A DNA stretch of 64,000 nt, taken from the IMG/VR virus record IMGVR_UViG_3300025809_000991, positions 62,001 through 126,000 of that record; one strand, 5' to 3'. Made by a program: the position numbers and the translations under genes. Positions 19,168-28,088 of this stretch are shown one piece after another (the stretch's first letter is position 1; each line of letters begins with the position of its first letter). The notes under the pieces were generated by a model. The model had not been told where the DNA came from, did not search any database, and saw only the letters and a list, made by a program, of their open reading frames with translations. Source of the DNA: a virus.

Positions 19168-19831
19168 AAATGCTATACCTTTAGAAGTCTGTCGAGAGAT
19201 TAAAGATTTCTTTGACAATAATCCTGATTTACAGATACACAAACCCAACAATCCAAATGTAATTAAAATTAATCATCCTTGGCGACACTTAGAGGACTTA
19301 TTAAGACCAATAGTAAGCAAGTATTTTAATCCAAATAAAGGCAGTGGCGGTAATATATACCGGCACACCAACTTGTACAGTCTACACGTTGATAGTGATG
19401 AGCCCACACAAATGATTAACGTAAACATTCCAATACATCTGGAAGTAACAGATCCACCACAACACTTCATGGTGTTTGACCAGTATACTGACAATGGGTT
19501 TGGACAAACTTGGTATGGTAAACGCAAAGATATCAACAACTACAATTTTGATCGTAATAAAAAAGTACCAATGGCACCATACGAAGATCCAAGAGTATAT
19601 GATTGTACTGAAGATCCAATAGACGAAAAGTTTTATAGTGACTATTTAGAGTTTAATAACCACACACCAGAACTATTTCATGGGTTAACTGGCACAGCAT
19701 ATGATTGGCGTCCAGGTAATATGGTAGTTTTTAACAGTAATAACCTACACTGTACTGGAAAGTTAGTTGGTCCATGGAAGATGGGTTTACTTATAAACTT
19801 TGAAGGCACAGTTGAGGAATTACTTGTTTGA
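19148..19831 (+). CDS. Fe(II)/2-oxoglutarate oxygenase-like protein (DSBH fold)
   Basis: LHVDSDEP supplies the HxD part of the metal triad (H80, D82), and NNLHCTGK about 120 residues later the distal His, followed by KMGLLINFEG as the last strand. The spacing fits 2-oxoglutarate oxygenases. The N-terminus (FENAIPLEVCREIKDFF) resembles the opening helix of prolyl-hydroxylase-like phage oxygenases. The stop overlaps the TTG start of the next B12 enzyme. Substrate unknown. Confidence 0.65.
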   Translation: MKHTVFENAIPLEVCREIKDFFDNNPDLQIHKPNNPNVIKINHPWRHLEDLLRPIVSKYFNPNKGSGGNIYRHTNLYSLHVDSDEPTQMINVNIPIHLEVTDPPQHFMVFDQYTDNGFGQTWYGKRKDINNYNFDRNKKVPMAPYEDPRVYDCTEDPIDEKFYSDYLEFNNHTPELFHGLTGTAYDWRPGNMVVFNSNNLHCTGKLVGPWKMGLLINFEGTVEELLV

Positions 19832-21318
19832 TAGATATTTTATTTGCGATTATACCCAAGCTAGAACCATTCGCACCAACGACTGGTCCAGCACTATTAA
19901 AATCACATTGTGAAGCTGGTGGCTTGACAGCCACAGTACGTGACTATAATATTGACTTGTATAACTGGCTTAAAAAGAAAGGTCTTCACGAACAATATTT
20001 TCATGATGACGATAGTGGATTTATTACTTGGTTTGATCGCAAATTTGTATACCCTGAAGAATGGTATGAACTGTATGATGTCATTGAACCTAAGTTGCTG
20101 GATTGGATAAAGGAAATTAAACATATAAATCCCACATGGGTAGGATTAAGTATGTTGAGTAGTGCTAGTGTTTGCGTTGGTAGGAAAATGTGTGAATTAT
20201 TACGTGAGCATGCACCACAAATAAAAATAGTTATTGGCGGCGCTGCTGTGCGTAAAGAAAATCAAATGTGGCTTGATGAAGGATGGATAGATTATTTTAT
20301 ATTTGGTGACGGTGAATTTAGCATTGTGGAATTATTAAAAGGTAATACACAAGCACCTGGAGTTAATAGTCGGTACCCTCATCAAGTTGAAGATTTAAAC
20401 ACAATATTAATGCCTAACTACAGTGATATAAACTGGACACATTATGAATTTGAAGCGCAATATGCACCTATATATGTAACAGGATCACGTGGATGTGTTA
20501 AGCGTTGTACATTTTGTGATGTTCCACTACTGTGGCCCAAATACAAATGGCGGAGTGCTGAGCATCTTTTCAGTGAAGTAGAGCTATTGTACCATGAGTA
20601 TGGTAGACGAATGTTTAGATTTACAGATAGCTTAATAAATGGAAGCATGAGTCAATTTAGAATATTTTTAGATATGATTAAAAAGTTTAATAGTGACAAA
20701 AAATATGACATAGATCAAATTAAATGGTGGAGTCAGTGGATTGTCCGAGCCCGTGGACAAATGTTGGAAGAAGACTTTGAACTTATGAAGCAGAGCAATG
20801 TCAATGAATTAGACATTGGATTAGAAAGTTTTAGTGAAAGTGTCAGATGGCATATGGGTAAAAAGTTTACTGATGATGACTTGTGGTGGAATTTAGAAAT
20901 GATGCACAAGTATAACATACATTATACACTGTTAATGATTACTGGATACCCAACAGAAACACTTGAAGATCATCATCATACACTAGCTAGTATTAAGCGT
21001 ATGTCTGAATTAGGTTACTTAACTCCTAGAGGAAATAGCACTAGTACAGCATATTTAAGTTTTGGAAATACAATGTTGATACAACCTGATTATAAAATAT
21101 ATAAAATGCTCAAGGACGATCCAGATTATATAGACTGTGTAGGCGACAATGACTGGAGTTATCGAGATAATACTCTTGATGAACGTTTGCAGAGACATCG
21201 AGAAATACATGAACTAGTACAAGAACTAAGTGGAGTTGAATCAAGTTGGTTACAAAAAAAGCATGTTAGAGAAATTGAAAAGAACGGTATGAGGAAGCAT
21301 AGAGATGCTGAAATGTAA
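19828..21318 (+). CDS. B12-binding-domain radical SAM protein
   Basis: The gene starts with TTG overlapping the previous TGA. An N-terminal cobalamin-binding Rossmann domain (residues about 1-190; IKIVIGGAAVR and FGDGEFSIVELL are typical late elements) precedes the radical-SAM core with RGCVKRCTFC (C223, C227, C230). FTDSLINGSM and IGLESFSESVR match the same places in the 1692 enzyme. It is about 210 residues shorter than that paralogue because it lacks the extra N- and C-terminal regions. Expected chemistry is C-methylation or a radical rearrangement. Confidence 0.87.
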   Translation: MIDILFAIIPKLEPFAPTTGPALLKSHCEAGGLTATVRDYNIDLYNWLKKKGLHEQYFHDDDSGFITWFDRKFVYPEEWYELYDVIEPKLLDWIKEIKHINPTWVGLSMLSSASVCVGRKMCELLREHAPQIKIVIGGAAVRKENQMWLDEGWIDYFIFGDGEFSIVELLKGNTQAPGVNSRYPHQVEDLNTILMPNYSDINWTHYEFEAQYAPIYVTGSRGCVKRCTFCDVPLLWPKYKWRSAEHLFSEVELLYHEYGRRMFRFTDSLINGSMSQFRIFLDMIKKFNSDKKYDIDQIKWWSQWIVRARGQMLEEDFELMKQSNVNELDIGLESFSESVRWHMGKKFTDDDLWWNLEMMHKYNIHYTLLMITGYPTETLEDHHHTLASIKRMSELGYLTPRGNSTSTAYLSFGNTMLIQPDYKIYKMLKDDPDYIDCVGDNDWSYRDNTLDERLQRHREIHELVQELSGVESSWLQKKHVREIEKNGMRKHRDAEM

Positions 21319-22507
21319 GTATGCTTGGAGTCATTTAGACTTTCTTCAAGGAGAATACGCACCTTGCTTTAGATACAAAGTTAAACGTCAGCCTATTGCT
21401 AGTATGCGTGATACACTGCCAAGCGAAGCAGTTAATCATCCAAATATGCTAGCAGTGCGCAATAGCTTAATTAATGGCGAGTTTCCAGCTGGATGTGAAG
21501 ACTGCCAATACAAAGAAGAAAACGGTGTAAAAAGTTATAGACAAAAAAGTCTCAATAACAAACACTGGGACGACAGTTCAATAGACTATACTACTCCAGT
21601 TTCAACAGGTATACTAGATTTAGAACTTAAATTTAGTCGTACTTGTAATTATTTTTGTAGACACTGTATGGCAGATAGTAATAGTCAGTTTGAACAACTA
21701 GGCAAGAAAAATACTGAAACACATGAAATGTTGTTACGTGCAGGCTTTGATCATATTGGACCTGCTGACTCACCAATACAAACAATAACCGCTGAACATT
21801 TGGAAGACATTATACAAAATATAATTCAGGGTGTTAAAAGGATTACATTTAGTGGTGGTGAACCATTATATCATATAGGACATTATCGCTTTTTAGAGAG
21901 ACTTATCAGTGAGCCAGACATTGATACTAGTAAACTTACTATTGCATACAACACAAACATGAGTATGATAGAGTTTAAGAGTTATAAACTAAGTGAGTTG
22001 TGGAACCACTTTGGTGGAGTAGACTTAACAGTTAGTATGGATGGCACACATGAACTGTTTAATTATTTTAGGCAAGGTGGCGATTACGATCAGGTTGTTG
22101 ATAACTTGTTTAAAATACTCAGTGCAAGTAGCAATATACTTGGTGTATACTTGGTGTGTACCAGTACCGCTTACCATGCATTCTACGCCAGTGAGACGTT
22201 TCACGACTTAAACAAATTAGTAGACCAAATACAAGCCATGGGCATTTCAGCTCATACTGATGCCACATTTGTACACTATCCTGCAGGTTTAGATATAGCA
22301 AATTTACCAGATAATGTCAAGAGCTTTTTAACTGAATTGCATGGCCCTGATAATCCTATTATAAAGTACATGCAAACACCACAAACTGCTGACGCTGAAC
22401 TATTTAAAACAATTGTACGTTTGCAAGATCAACTTTATTTTAAAACTGGTGAGAAAAAACTACCAAGAATTGCTGATTATGTTTATAACAATAAACTTAT
22501 TGGTTAA
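21305..22507 (+). CDS. Radical SAM protein with N-terminal twitch domain
   Basis: The twitch part here is slightly different: C4 (CKYAW), a single cysteine in YAPCF where paralogues have CC, and GCEDC. The cluster motif CNYFCRHC is at residues 114-121 and FSGGEPLYH follows. A long segment between the cluster and GGEP (TETHEMLL onward) is specific to this copy. It overlaps the B12 enzyme by 14 bases. It closes the first translationally coupled block, since a promoter-like element and a gap follow. Confidence 0.86.
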   Translation: MLKCKYAWSHLDFLQGEYAPCFRYKVKRQPIASMRDTLPSEAVNHPNMLAVRNSLINGEFPAGCEDCQYKEENGVKSYRQKSLNNKHWDDSSIDYTTPVSTGILDLELKFSRTCNYFCRHCMADSNSQFEQLGKKNTETHEMLLRAGFDHIGPADSPIQTITAEHLEDIIQNIIQGVKRITFSGGEPLYHIGHYRFLERLISEPDIDTSKLTIAYNTNMSMIEFKSYKLSELWNHFGGVDLTVSMDGTHELFNYFRQGGDYDQVVDNLFKILSASSNILGVYLVCTSTAYHAFYASETFHDLNKLVDQIQAMGISAHTDATFVHYPAGLDIANLPDNVKSFLTELHGPDNPIIKYMQTPQTADAELFKTIVRLQDQLYFKTGEKKLPRIADYVYNNKLIG

Positions 22508-22510
22508 TTG

Positions 22511-22518
22511 TATAAATA
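22511..22518 (+). promoter_or_regulatory. T4-type late promoter box TATAAATA
   Basis: TATAAATA, the consensus of T4-family late promoters, lies 27 bases before the nitroreductase ATG at 22546, with a strong AGGAGG at 22531-22536 between them. The same box-to-start layout recurs in front of the second nitroreductase gene (28058) and of the gene starting at 35797. Promoter function is inferred from the match and spacing. Confidence 0.55.
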
Positions 22519-22545
22519 CATATATCGTATAGGAGGAAAACATCA

Positions 22546-23178
22546 ATGGAATTAACAACCGTAGATATTAAAAAAGCAGTTATACGCAGTCAACATTGTC
22601 AAAGAAACTTTGATTTAGATCAAAGTATTCCTGAAGCTGATATTGATACACTAGTACATGCTGCAACAAACTGCCCAAGTAAGCAAAATGTTGCTTTTTA
22701 TAAGTTACACGTCATTACTGATCGTTCACTTATTGAACAAGTACATGCTTTGGCAACAGGCACACACACTTATGACAAAGACAATAACCAAATTGAGAGT
22801 ACAAACAGTCAAGTACTAGCAAATGTCTTATTTGTATTTGAGCCAAACGAAATTGAAGACTTAACAGATAAAAGTCGTGCACGATGGGAGCAAAAAGATG
22901 CTGCTGACCGTGAAGTATTTAAGAGAGATGTATCGACAGCAATTGGTATTGCAGGTGGATATATTAACTTAACAGCAAGTATTCTTGGATATAGTACTGG
23001 TTGTTGTCAGTGTGGTAAAATGGATGCCATTCGTGACGTACTAGGACTTAAAAACCGTCCAGCAATGTTACAAGGTGTGGGTATTAAAGACTCAACACGT
23101 AACAGACGTTTACATCACGAAACTGGATTTATGTTTCCAACAAACAAAAAAGAAGATATTGCTGTTAATCGCATTTAA
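22546..23178 (+). CDS. Nitroreductase-like flavoprotein
   Basis: The N-terminal pattern IKKAVIRSQHCQRNF, then TNCPSKQN, matches the FMN-binding start of the nitroreductase superfamily (R-S-x-R-x-F followed by PS-x-xN). The rest of the fold is visible in ANVLFVF, AIGIAGGYINLTAS and a late LQGVGIKD strand. Length (210 residues) is normal. Such proteins reduce nitro groups, quinones or enones with NAD(P)H, or oxidise azolines to azoles in peptide maturation. A paralogue of similar length starts at 28089. It has its own strong ribosome site and a terminator behind it. Confidence 0.75.
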   Translation: MELTTVDIKKAVIRSQHCQRNFDLDQSIPEADIDTLVHAATNCPSKQNVAFYKLHVITDRSLIEQVHALATGTHTYDKDNNQIESTNSQVLANVLFVFEPNEIEDLTDKSRARWEQKDAADREVFKRDVSTAIGIAGGYINLTASILGYSTGCCQCGKMDAIRDVLGLKNRPAMLQGVGIKDSTRNRRLHHETGFMFPTNKKEDIAVNRI

Positions 23179-23196
23179 CAGCTAAAGAACTAGAAC

Positions 23197-23222
23197 ACAG
23201 TCGCCGTTATGGCGGCTGTTTT
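23197..23222 (+). terminator. Rho-independent terminator
   Basis: ACAGTCGCC (23197-23205), a 5-base loop, then GGCGGCTGT (23211-23219): nine pairs with one T-G wobble, followed by TTT. It lies 18 bases after the nitroreductase stop. It also shows that a start codon at 23209 for the next gene, which would lie inside the hairpin, is unlikely. Confidence 0.8.
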
Positions 23223-23241
23223 CACGAGTATAAGTAATATT

Positions 23242-24366
23242 ATGAAAACAGCATGCAGCAAAAGCTGGACTGATGTAAACATAGATTTTGCAAATAGATT
23301 AATAAGAAACTGTTGTAGGTCCAAGGCATACCCAATGCCTGATGAATACGACATAGATTTTTTTAATAACAGTCCTCAAATACAGCAAAGAAGATCTAGC
23401 ACACTGTCTGGTGAACAACACCCAGATTGTACACACTGTTGGGAAAGTGAAAACGCTGGCATACCCAGTTATCGTTCACAACAAAATACGTGGCAAGACT
23501 TTAGTACAGTAACTCGTGATCCACACACAACTTATATTGACGTAACACTTGATACTATATGTGACCAGAGCTGTTTATACTGTGCCGCAGATGCTAGTAG
23601 TCAAATAGCTCAAGAAGAAGGTGTGCCTATACGTGATGACGGTACTGAGCGTGACTTTGAAACATTTAAACGTTGGGTATCAACACTTAGTGGTAGTATA
23701 GTATTTAATTTTTTAGGTGGTGAACCAACTGCTAGTAAACGTTTCGCTCCAATGGTAGAGTATATAAACACATTGCCTGTTGATGCGCAGTTTGAAATCT
23801 GTACAAATTGTAATACAAAAGCACCTATGATGGAACGATTATTAAAAACTATACGTGGCAGTGGCAAACCTTGGAATATTGCTATTAGTAATGAAACATT
23901 TGGTACTGATGCAGAGTTGTCAAGGTATGGACTAGATTGGGAAAGATTTAAAACTAATTTTATTACGTATGCAACCACACCAGAAGTCGAAAGTATTACA
24001 CTAGCACCTACTACTAATGCACTTAGTATAAGAGGACTAGCTGATTATATTGAATGGGTGCATGAAACAATGTTAACTGTTGCACCTGATAAGTCATTTA
24101 GTTGGCATGGAAGTTATATCACCATACCCAGTGTAATTGATATAAAGAACTTAGATACCGATTATCGAAAACATATAGTAAGAGCACAAGAAGTTTATGC
24201 TAGATACCATAACCAACATACAAAGTTACAAAATGCTAAAAGATTTGAACAATACTTGCAAAGTATGCATGATAGAATAGGTACTGGTTTTAGTCATACA
24301 ACTGTTACAGATTTTATACTAGACAAACAACAGATAAAAAATCAAGATTTAAGTAAATTATTATGA
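23242..24366 (+). CDS. Radical SAM protein with N-terminal twitch domain
   Basis: I start it at ATG 23242, after the terminator hairpin, so that it begins MKTACSKSW like its paralogues. The twitch cysteines are C5, the pair in IRNCC and DCTHC; the cluster motif CDQSCLYC is at residues 107-114 and FLGGEPTASKRF follows. Compared with the others the tail is rearranged and it has an unusual ICTNCNTK segment after the GGEP. It overlaps the next twitch gene by 4 bases. No promoter is obvious between the terminator and this start. Confidence 0.85.
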   Translation: MKTACSKSWTDVNIDFANRLIRNCCRSKAYPMPDEYDIDFFNNSPQIQQRRSSTLSGEQHPDCTHCWESENAGIPSYRSQQNTWQDFSTVTRDPHTTYIDVTLDTICDQSCLYCAADASSQIAQEEGVPIRDDGTERDFETFKRWVSTLSGSIVFNFLGGEPTASKRFAPMVEYINTLPVDAQFEICTNCNTKAPMMERLLKTIRGSGKPWNIAISNETFGTDAELSRYGLDWERFKTNFITYATTPEVESITLAPTTNALSIRGLADYIEWVHETMLTVAPDKSFSWHGSYITIPSVIDIKNLDTDYRKHIVRAQEVYARYHNQHTKLQNAKRFEQYLQSMHDRIGTGFSHTTVTDFILDKQQIKNQDLSKLL

Positions 24367-25481
24367 CTAATTTTTGTGTACATAGCCAAGTAGGCGTTAG
24401 CGTTGTTGATAGTGGTGGCACCGTCCGTCCTTGTTGTAAGTTTTCAGACCCTGTAGACTTGCCTACTATATTTGACATAGATAGTTTAGACGGGTTACAT
24501 CAAACACCACCTTATCATAATATAAAACGTAACCTTAACCATGGGCAATGGCCCAGTGGATGTCAGATGTGTCAGTTAGCAGAACAAGGTGGTGCTGAAA
24601 GTCGAAGAGTTTGGTCAAATAAGTTTTATGGACAGCATAATTTATTCCAACCAGCCACTATACAAGATTTAGAAATAGCACTGGATTATACCTGTAACAT
24701 GAGATGCCAAATATGTAACCCTGGTGCTAGTAGTAAATGGAATAACTCCAGCTTGTTGGCGGAGTTAGATGCGGCTGGTATTAATTATGACCCAGCCAAT
24801 AATTACCGTAATTACCAAGAACGTATGCGAGTGGTGTTGGGTAATACTGATTTAAGTCAAGCCAGACATATAAAAATAGAAGGTGGCGAACCTTTTTATG
24901 CTAAACATTTAAGTTGGTTTATAGATAAACTACACCAAGAAGTACAGACCCCTAATAAACTATTTTTAAATATTACAACAAACGGTAGTGTATACCCAGA
25001 TGAAAAAGTTATACAACAATTAAAATACTTTCCAAACAGTGTTATATCATTTAGTTTAGATGGCACTCATGAGCTAGCAGAGACCACCAGGTTTGGAATA
25101 AGTTGGAATACAATTGACAGTAACATTCGACGTTTTGCTGAAACCGACATTAATCTTTACGCCAGTTGTACAGTAAGTATACTTAATTTTAATAAGTTAT
25201 GGACATTACAAGATTATCTTAAACGTTACAATATAAAAGTTTCGTTTAGTGAATTAACGTTTCCAAAACATTTAAGTATATATCAATTACCATTATCAGT
25301 TAGAGAACAATTTGTAACTGGTAACACGGAGTTAGACCGCATACTAACAGCAGACATTACGATTGATAATCAGTTAACCACAACTCGTGATTATATTAAT
25401 ATTATGGATCGACATCAAAAAACAGATTTTACTAGTGTAAATAAACAAGCATGGGAGATAATAAATGCTAATATCAGGTAA
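24363..25481 (+). CDS. Radical SAM protein with N-terminal twitch domain
   Basis: The twitch part consists of C5 (FCVHSQ), the pair in VRPCC and GCQMC. The cluster motif CNMRCQIC is at residues 111-118; IEGGEPFYAKHLSWF and the strand SFSLDGTHE follow. The 372-residue length and the KWNN segment after the cluster are close to those of the 18028 and 15532 paralogues. It overlaps the SDR-like gene by 17 bases. Confidence 0.88.
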   Translation: MTNFCVHSQVGVSVVDSGGTVRPCCKFSDPVDLPTIFDIDSLDGLHQTPPYHNIKRNLNHGQWPSGCQMCQLAEQGGAESRRVWSNKFYGQHNLFQPATIQDLEIALDYTCNMRCQICNPGASSKWNNSSLLAELDAAGINYDPANNYRNYQERMRVVLGNTDLSQARHIKIEGGEPFYAKHLSWFIDKLHQEVQTPNKLFLNITTNGSVYPDEKVIQQLKYFPNSVISFSLDGTHELAETTRFGISWNTIDSNIRRFAETDINLYASCTVSILNFNKLWTLQDYLKRYNIKVSFSELTFPKHLSIYQLPLSVREQFVTGNTELDRILTADITIDNQLTTTRDYINIMDRHQKTDFTSVNKQAWEIINANIR

Positions 25482-26022
25482 TCCTACACAAGGGATAGCG
25501 CAATCGTTATCCCAGTTATATCCAGATGCCACTTTTATGAGTAGAAGTACCGGACATGACTTGGTAGAAAGATCAGGAAGAGACGCATTTGCCGCTGAAG
25601 CACTCAATCATGATGTTATTATAGTTAACAGCGCACTATGGCAGTTTCAACAAACTGTGCTACTAGATACAGTGTACAAGAGCCTAAAGGATGCCAAGAA
25701 ACTAGCACATATAGTAGTCATTGGTAGTACCACGGACCGTGTTAAGAACGGCAAGGCCTGGTTATACAACGCTGAAAAGAAAGCACTACGTGATTACAGT
25801 AATACACTTAGCATTGGAGGTGTATGGAGTCGTATGCCCAAAGTAAGCTACATTAGTTTTGGTACACTTAGTAATAATGAACATAAACACCCTGATAGAC
25901 GATGTATGGCGATTGATACAGCCGCAGATTACATTAAATGGATAATAGATCAACCAGCACATATTAATATAAATGAATTAAGTGTTGACCCTGTACAGGA
26001 TGCCTATTGGTATGCCCTTTAG
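25465..26022 (+). CDS. Short-chain dehydrogenase/reductase-like protein
   Basis: A compact Rossmann protein of 185 residues. MLISGNPTQGIA is a variant of the TGxxxGIG dinucleotide loop (G5, G10), HDVIIVNSA corresponds to the NNA strand, VVIGST carries a candidate catalytic serine (S88), and YNAEK gives the Tyr-x3-Lys pair (Y101, K105). The C-terminal part is shorter than usual (about 250 residues), so the substrate pocket must be small. It probably oxidises an alcohol or reduces a carbonyl with NAD(P). It overlaps genes on both sides. Confidence 0.6.
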   Translation: MLISGNPTQGIAQSLSQLYPDATFMSRSTGHDLVERSGRDAFAAEALNHDVIIVNSALWQFQQTVLLDTVYKSLKDAKKLAHIVVIGSTTDRVKNGKAWLYNAEKKALRDYSNTLSIGGVWSRMPKVSYISFGTLSNNEHKHPDRRCMAIDTAADYIKWIIDQPAHININELSVDPVQDAYWYAL

Positions 26023-26686
26023 TAAAGATATTAGCTATTTACATTTTGGTCTGACAAGTAAATGCACTCTGTCTTGTCCAGAGTGTGTACGTACAATGAG
26101 CAATCCTACGATTAATACATTATGGCGTGATATTAAAGAGCAACGACAAATTGATTGGCATCAATATCGTGGAGTTATTAAAGATTTATCATACCAATCA
26201 ATACTATTTTGTGGTAATTGGGGAGATCCAATATACTATCCTGATCTAATAGAGTTTATCGCTTATATTAAAACTGTTACTGATGTGCCTATCTATATTC
26301 ATACAAACGGAAGTTACAAAGATGCTGACTTTTGGCGTCAGTTAGGAGCAGTACTACAACCACTGGACCAAATATTGTTTAGTATTGACGGTCTATTAGA
26401 AGACGACCAGTATCGTGTTAATAACGATGCTCGGAGCAGACAGTTGGGAGTTCAGACACTTGTCAGTATGCCACCTAAAACAAGACCATTAGTAGTACAA
26501 AAACTTTTAGTATTCAGTTATAACGAAAACAACATTCTTAAAATTATTGACCAAAGTAGACAACTAGGCTTTGATGTAATTAGAGTAAAATATCCTATTG
26601 TTGAAGAAAATCCACATCTAGAACCATCATATCGTGGCACAGATTTTGAGGTGTTGTTTACAGAGAAAGGTGGACATCGTGAGTAA
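26012..26686 (+). CDS. Radical SAM core protein, GNWGDP type, lacking its SPASM domain
   Basis: With the start at 26012 the cluster motif CTLSCPEC falls at residues 18-25, identical in place to the 8366 enzyme, and CGNWGDP replaces GGEP just as CGNLGDP does there. The frame ends soon after the last barrel strand (HRE, stop at 26684-26686), and the SPASM part follows in another frame as the next gene. The two frames overlap at GTGAGTAA. Either the enzyme works as two chains or a frameshift joins them. ATGs at 26000 and an upstream TTG are possible alternative starts. Confidence 0.75.
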   Translation: MPFSKDISYLHFGLTSKCTLSCPECVRTMSNPTINTLWRDIKEQRQIDWHQYRGVIKDLSYQSILFCGNWGDPIYYPDLIEFIAYIKTVTDVPIYIHTNGSYKDADFWRQLGAVLQPLDQILFSIDGLLEDDQYRVNNDARSRQLGVQTLVSMPPKTRPLVVQKLLVFSYNENNILKIIDQSRQLGFDVIRVKYPIVEENPHLEPSYRGTDFEVLFTEKGGHRE

Positions 26687-26957
26687 TATTGATCCAAAAT
26701 GTCAAACGACTGACGTTAATTACCATATTGAAATAAACGGAATGTTTTTACCATGCTGTTGGCTAGCCACACATCGTGAAAGTATTGATTATCTACGTGA
26801 AAAATTAGGCGATGATTATGACCTTTTGTTTTTGACAAATAACAATCCTTATAGTATAATGGACTTATGGGAAAAATATATTGAAGACAGTTGGTCAACA
26901 ACTAGTCCTGTTCCTATATGTACAATGCAGTGTTCCAGAAAGACATTAAATGACTGA
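26679..26957 (+). CDS. Stand-alone SPASM domain protein, partner of the preceding gene
   Basis: About 92 residues containing PKCQTT, GMFLPCCW and C-x3-C near the end, which line up with the SPASM region of the 8366 enzyme (RCKAVE, GLLMPCCW, C-x3-C). I take GTG 26679 as start because it overlaps the stop of the preceding gene; the frame is open further upstream, to a GTG at 26634. It carries only the auxiliary-cluster cysteines and no radical-SAM motif, so by itself it should have no SAM chemistry. Its end overlaps the next radical-SAM gene. Confidence 0.65.
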   Translation: MSNIDPKCQTTDVNYHIEINGMFLPCCWLATHRESIDYLREKLGDDYDLLFLTNNNPYSIMDLWEKYIEDSWSTTSPVPICTMQCSRKTLND

Positions 26958-28062
26958 CGATTTAAAATGGAGTGAATATGACTTTACTAAAATACCCTTT
27001 GACGACCTTGTTAGTGTTGGTCAGCGTACTCTGCTGTATCGTGACTTATTTACTGTCAGTTGGCTACTTGGTAGATTTTGTAATTACAGATGTAGTTACT
27101 GTTGGCCTTACGCACGTTCAGATAGAAAAGATCATAGACCAACAGAGCTATGTCTTAGCACAATTGATGAGATAAAGAGACAAGCACGTGGCAATGGTTT
27201 TAATAGCTTTCATTTTAGTCTGTCTGGCGGTGAGCCTACTTTTCATCCAGGATATCTGGATATTTTGCGTCATTTGGCTGATGATGTTACTAACACTAAT
27301 TATACCTCTGTGCATATGACATCAAACTGTAGTCGCAATATGCGATGGTTCGAAGACTATGTAGAACGGGTAAAACCTTTCCATAGAGCTAGTATAACCG
27401 CTAGTTTACACACAGAACACTTAAATACACTTGACAAGCTACAAGAGTTTGCAGACAAGCTCATATTATGTCAGGAGCATGATGTACAGGTTACCATCAA
27501 TATGGTTATGGTTCCGGAATGGTTCGAAAGGGATTGGGAAAATGCCTTGTTCTTCCACGAGCAAGGAATCAACGTCACACTCAAGCCACAAAGCGATCCA
27601 ACGGCGTCAAGAGTCGTGGAAGGTTATACGGACGAGATGTTACAGCGATTGTGGAACGGCATGCCGCAAATGGCGTATACTGAGGAAAAACGCAAGTGGG
27701 CAGATCGTCCAAGGCCTAGTTTCGAACTGCCGCCGTATACAATAGGTGATAATGATAAAAGTGTGCCCTGGCACATGCAGATTGAATTTAAAGATTCAAC
27801 TGGCAAAAAATGGTACATGGATCAAGCAGAACGTTTTAATGCATTTAATTTTAATAAGTTTAAAGGCTGGAGTTGTAATGCTGGCTATCAAGGTATTATT
27901 ATACGTGAACCAGATGGCAGTGTAAAGCGTAGTTATAGCTGTGCTGATGTACCATTGGGTAATATTGAAACAGGATTTAAACTGTTTGATAAGCCCATGC
28001 CTTGTATTAGCGATAATTGTGTAAGCAGTGCTGATAGCAAAATTCCCAAACGTAAACTATAA
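26950..28062 (+). CDS. Radical SAM protein with C-terminal half-SPASM
   Basis: CNYRCSYC lies at residues 44-51 after a 40-residue N-terminal extension not found in the sister genes at 7456 and 13719. LSGGEPTFHPG follows. The C-terminal pattern C-x-AGYQGIIIREPDG with CADVPLGNI and then C-x4-C corresponds to the reduced SPASM of the sisters, with a longer insertion (PWHMQIEFKDS and neighbours) ahead of it. RWFEDY and TASLHTE match the conserved segment seen in the other two. Its stop codon overlaps a TATAAATA box. Confidence 0.85.
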   Translation: MTDDLKWSEYDFTKIPFDDLVSVGQRTLLYRDLFTVSWLLGRFCNYRCSYCWPYARSDRKDHRPTELCLSTIDEIKRQARGNGFNSFHFSLSGGEPTFHPGYLDILRHLADDVTNTNYTSVHMTSNCSRNMRWFEDYVERVKPFHRASITASLHTEHLNTLDKLQEFADKLILCQEHDVQVTINMVMVPEWFERDWENALFFHEQGINVTLKPQSDPTASRVVEGYTDEMLQRLWNGMPQMAYTEEKRKWADRPRPSFELPPYTIGDNDKSVPWHMQIEFKDSTGKKWYMDQAERFNAFNFNKFKGWSCNAGYQGIIIREPDGSVKRSYSCADVPLGNIETGFKLFDKPMPCISDNCVSSADSKIPKRKL

Positions 28063-28065
28063 ATA
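28058..28065 (+). promoter_or_regulatory. T4-type late promoter box TATAAATA
   Basis: The box overlaps the stop codon of the preceding radical-SAM gene and lies 23 bases ahead of the ATG at 28089, with AGGAG at 28076-28080. This repeats the layout in front of the first nitroreductase gene at 22546. Confidence 0.55.
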
Positions 28066-28088
28066 TAATATATATAGGAGAATTTAGT

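Noticed and set aside
23209-23241. Upstream start for the twitch enzyme at 23242
   Set aside because: The codon lies in the loop of a strong terminator hairpin and adds 11 residues absent from the paralogues.
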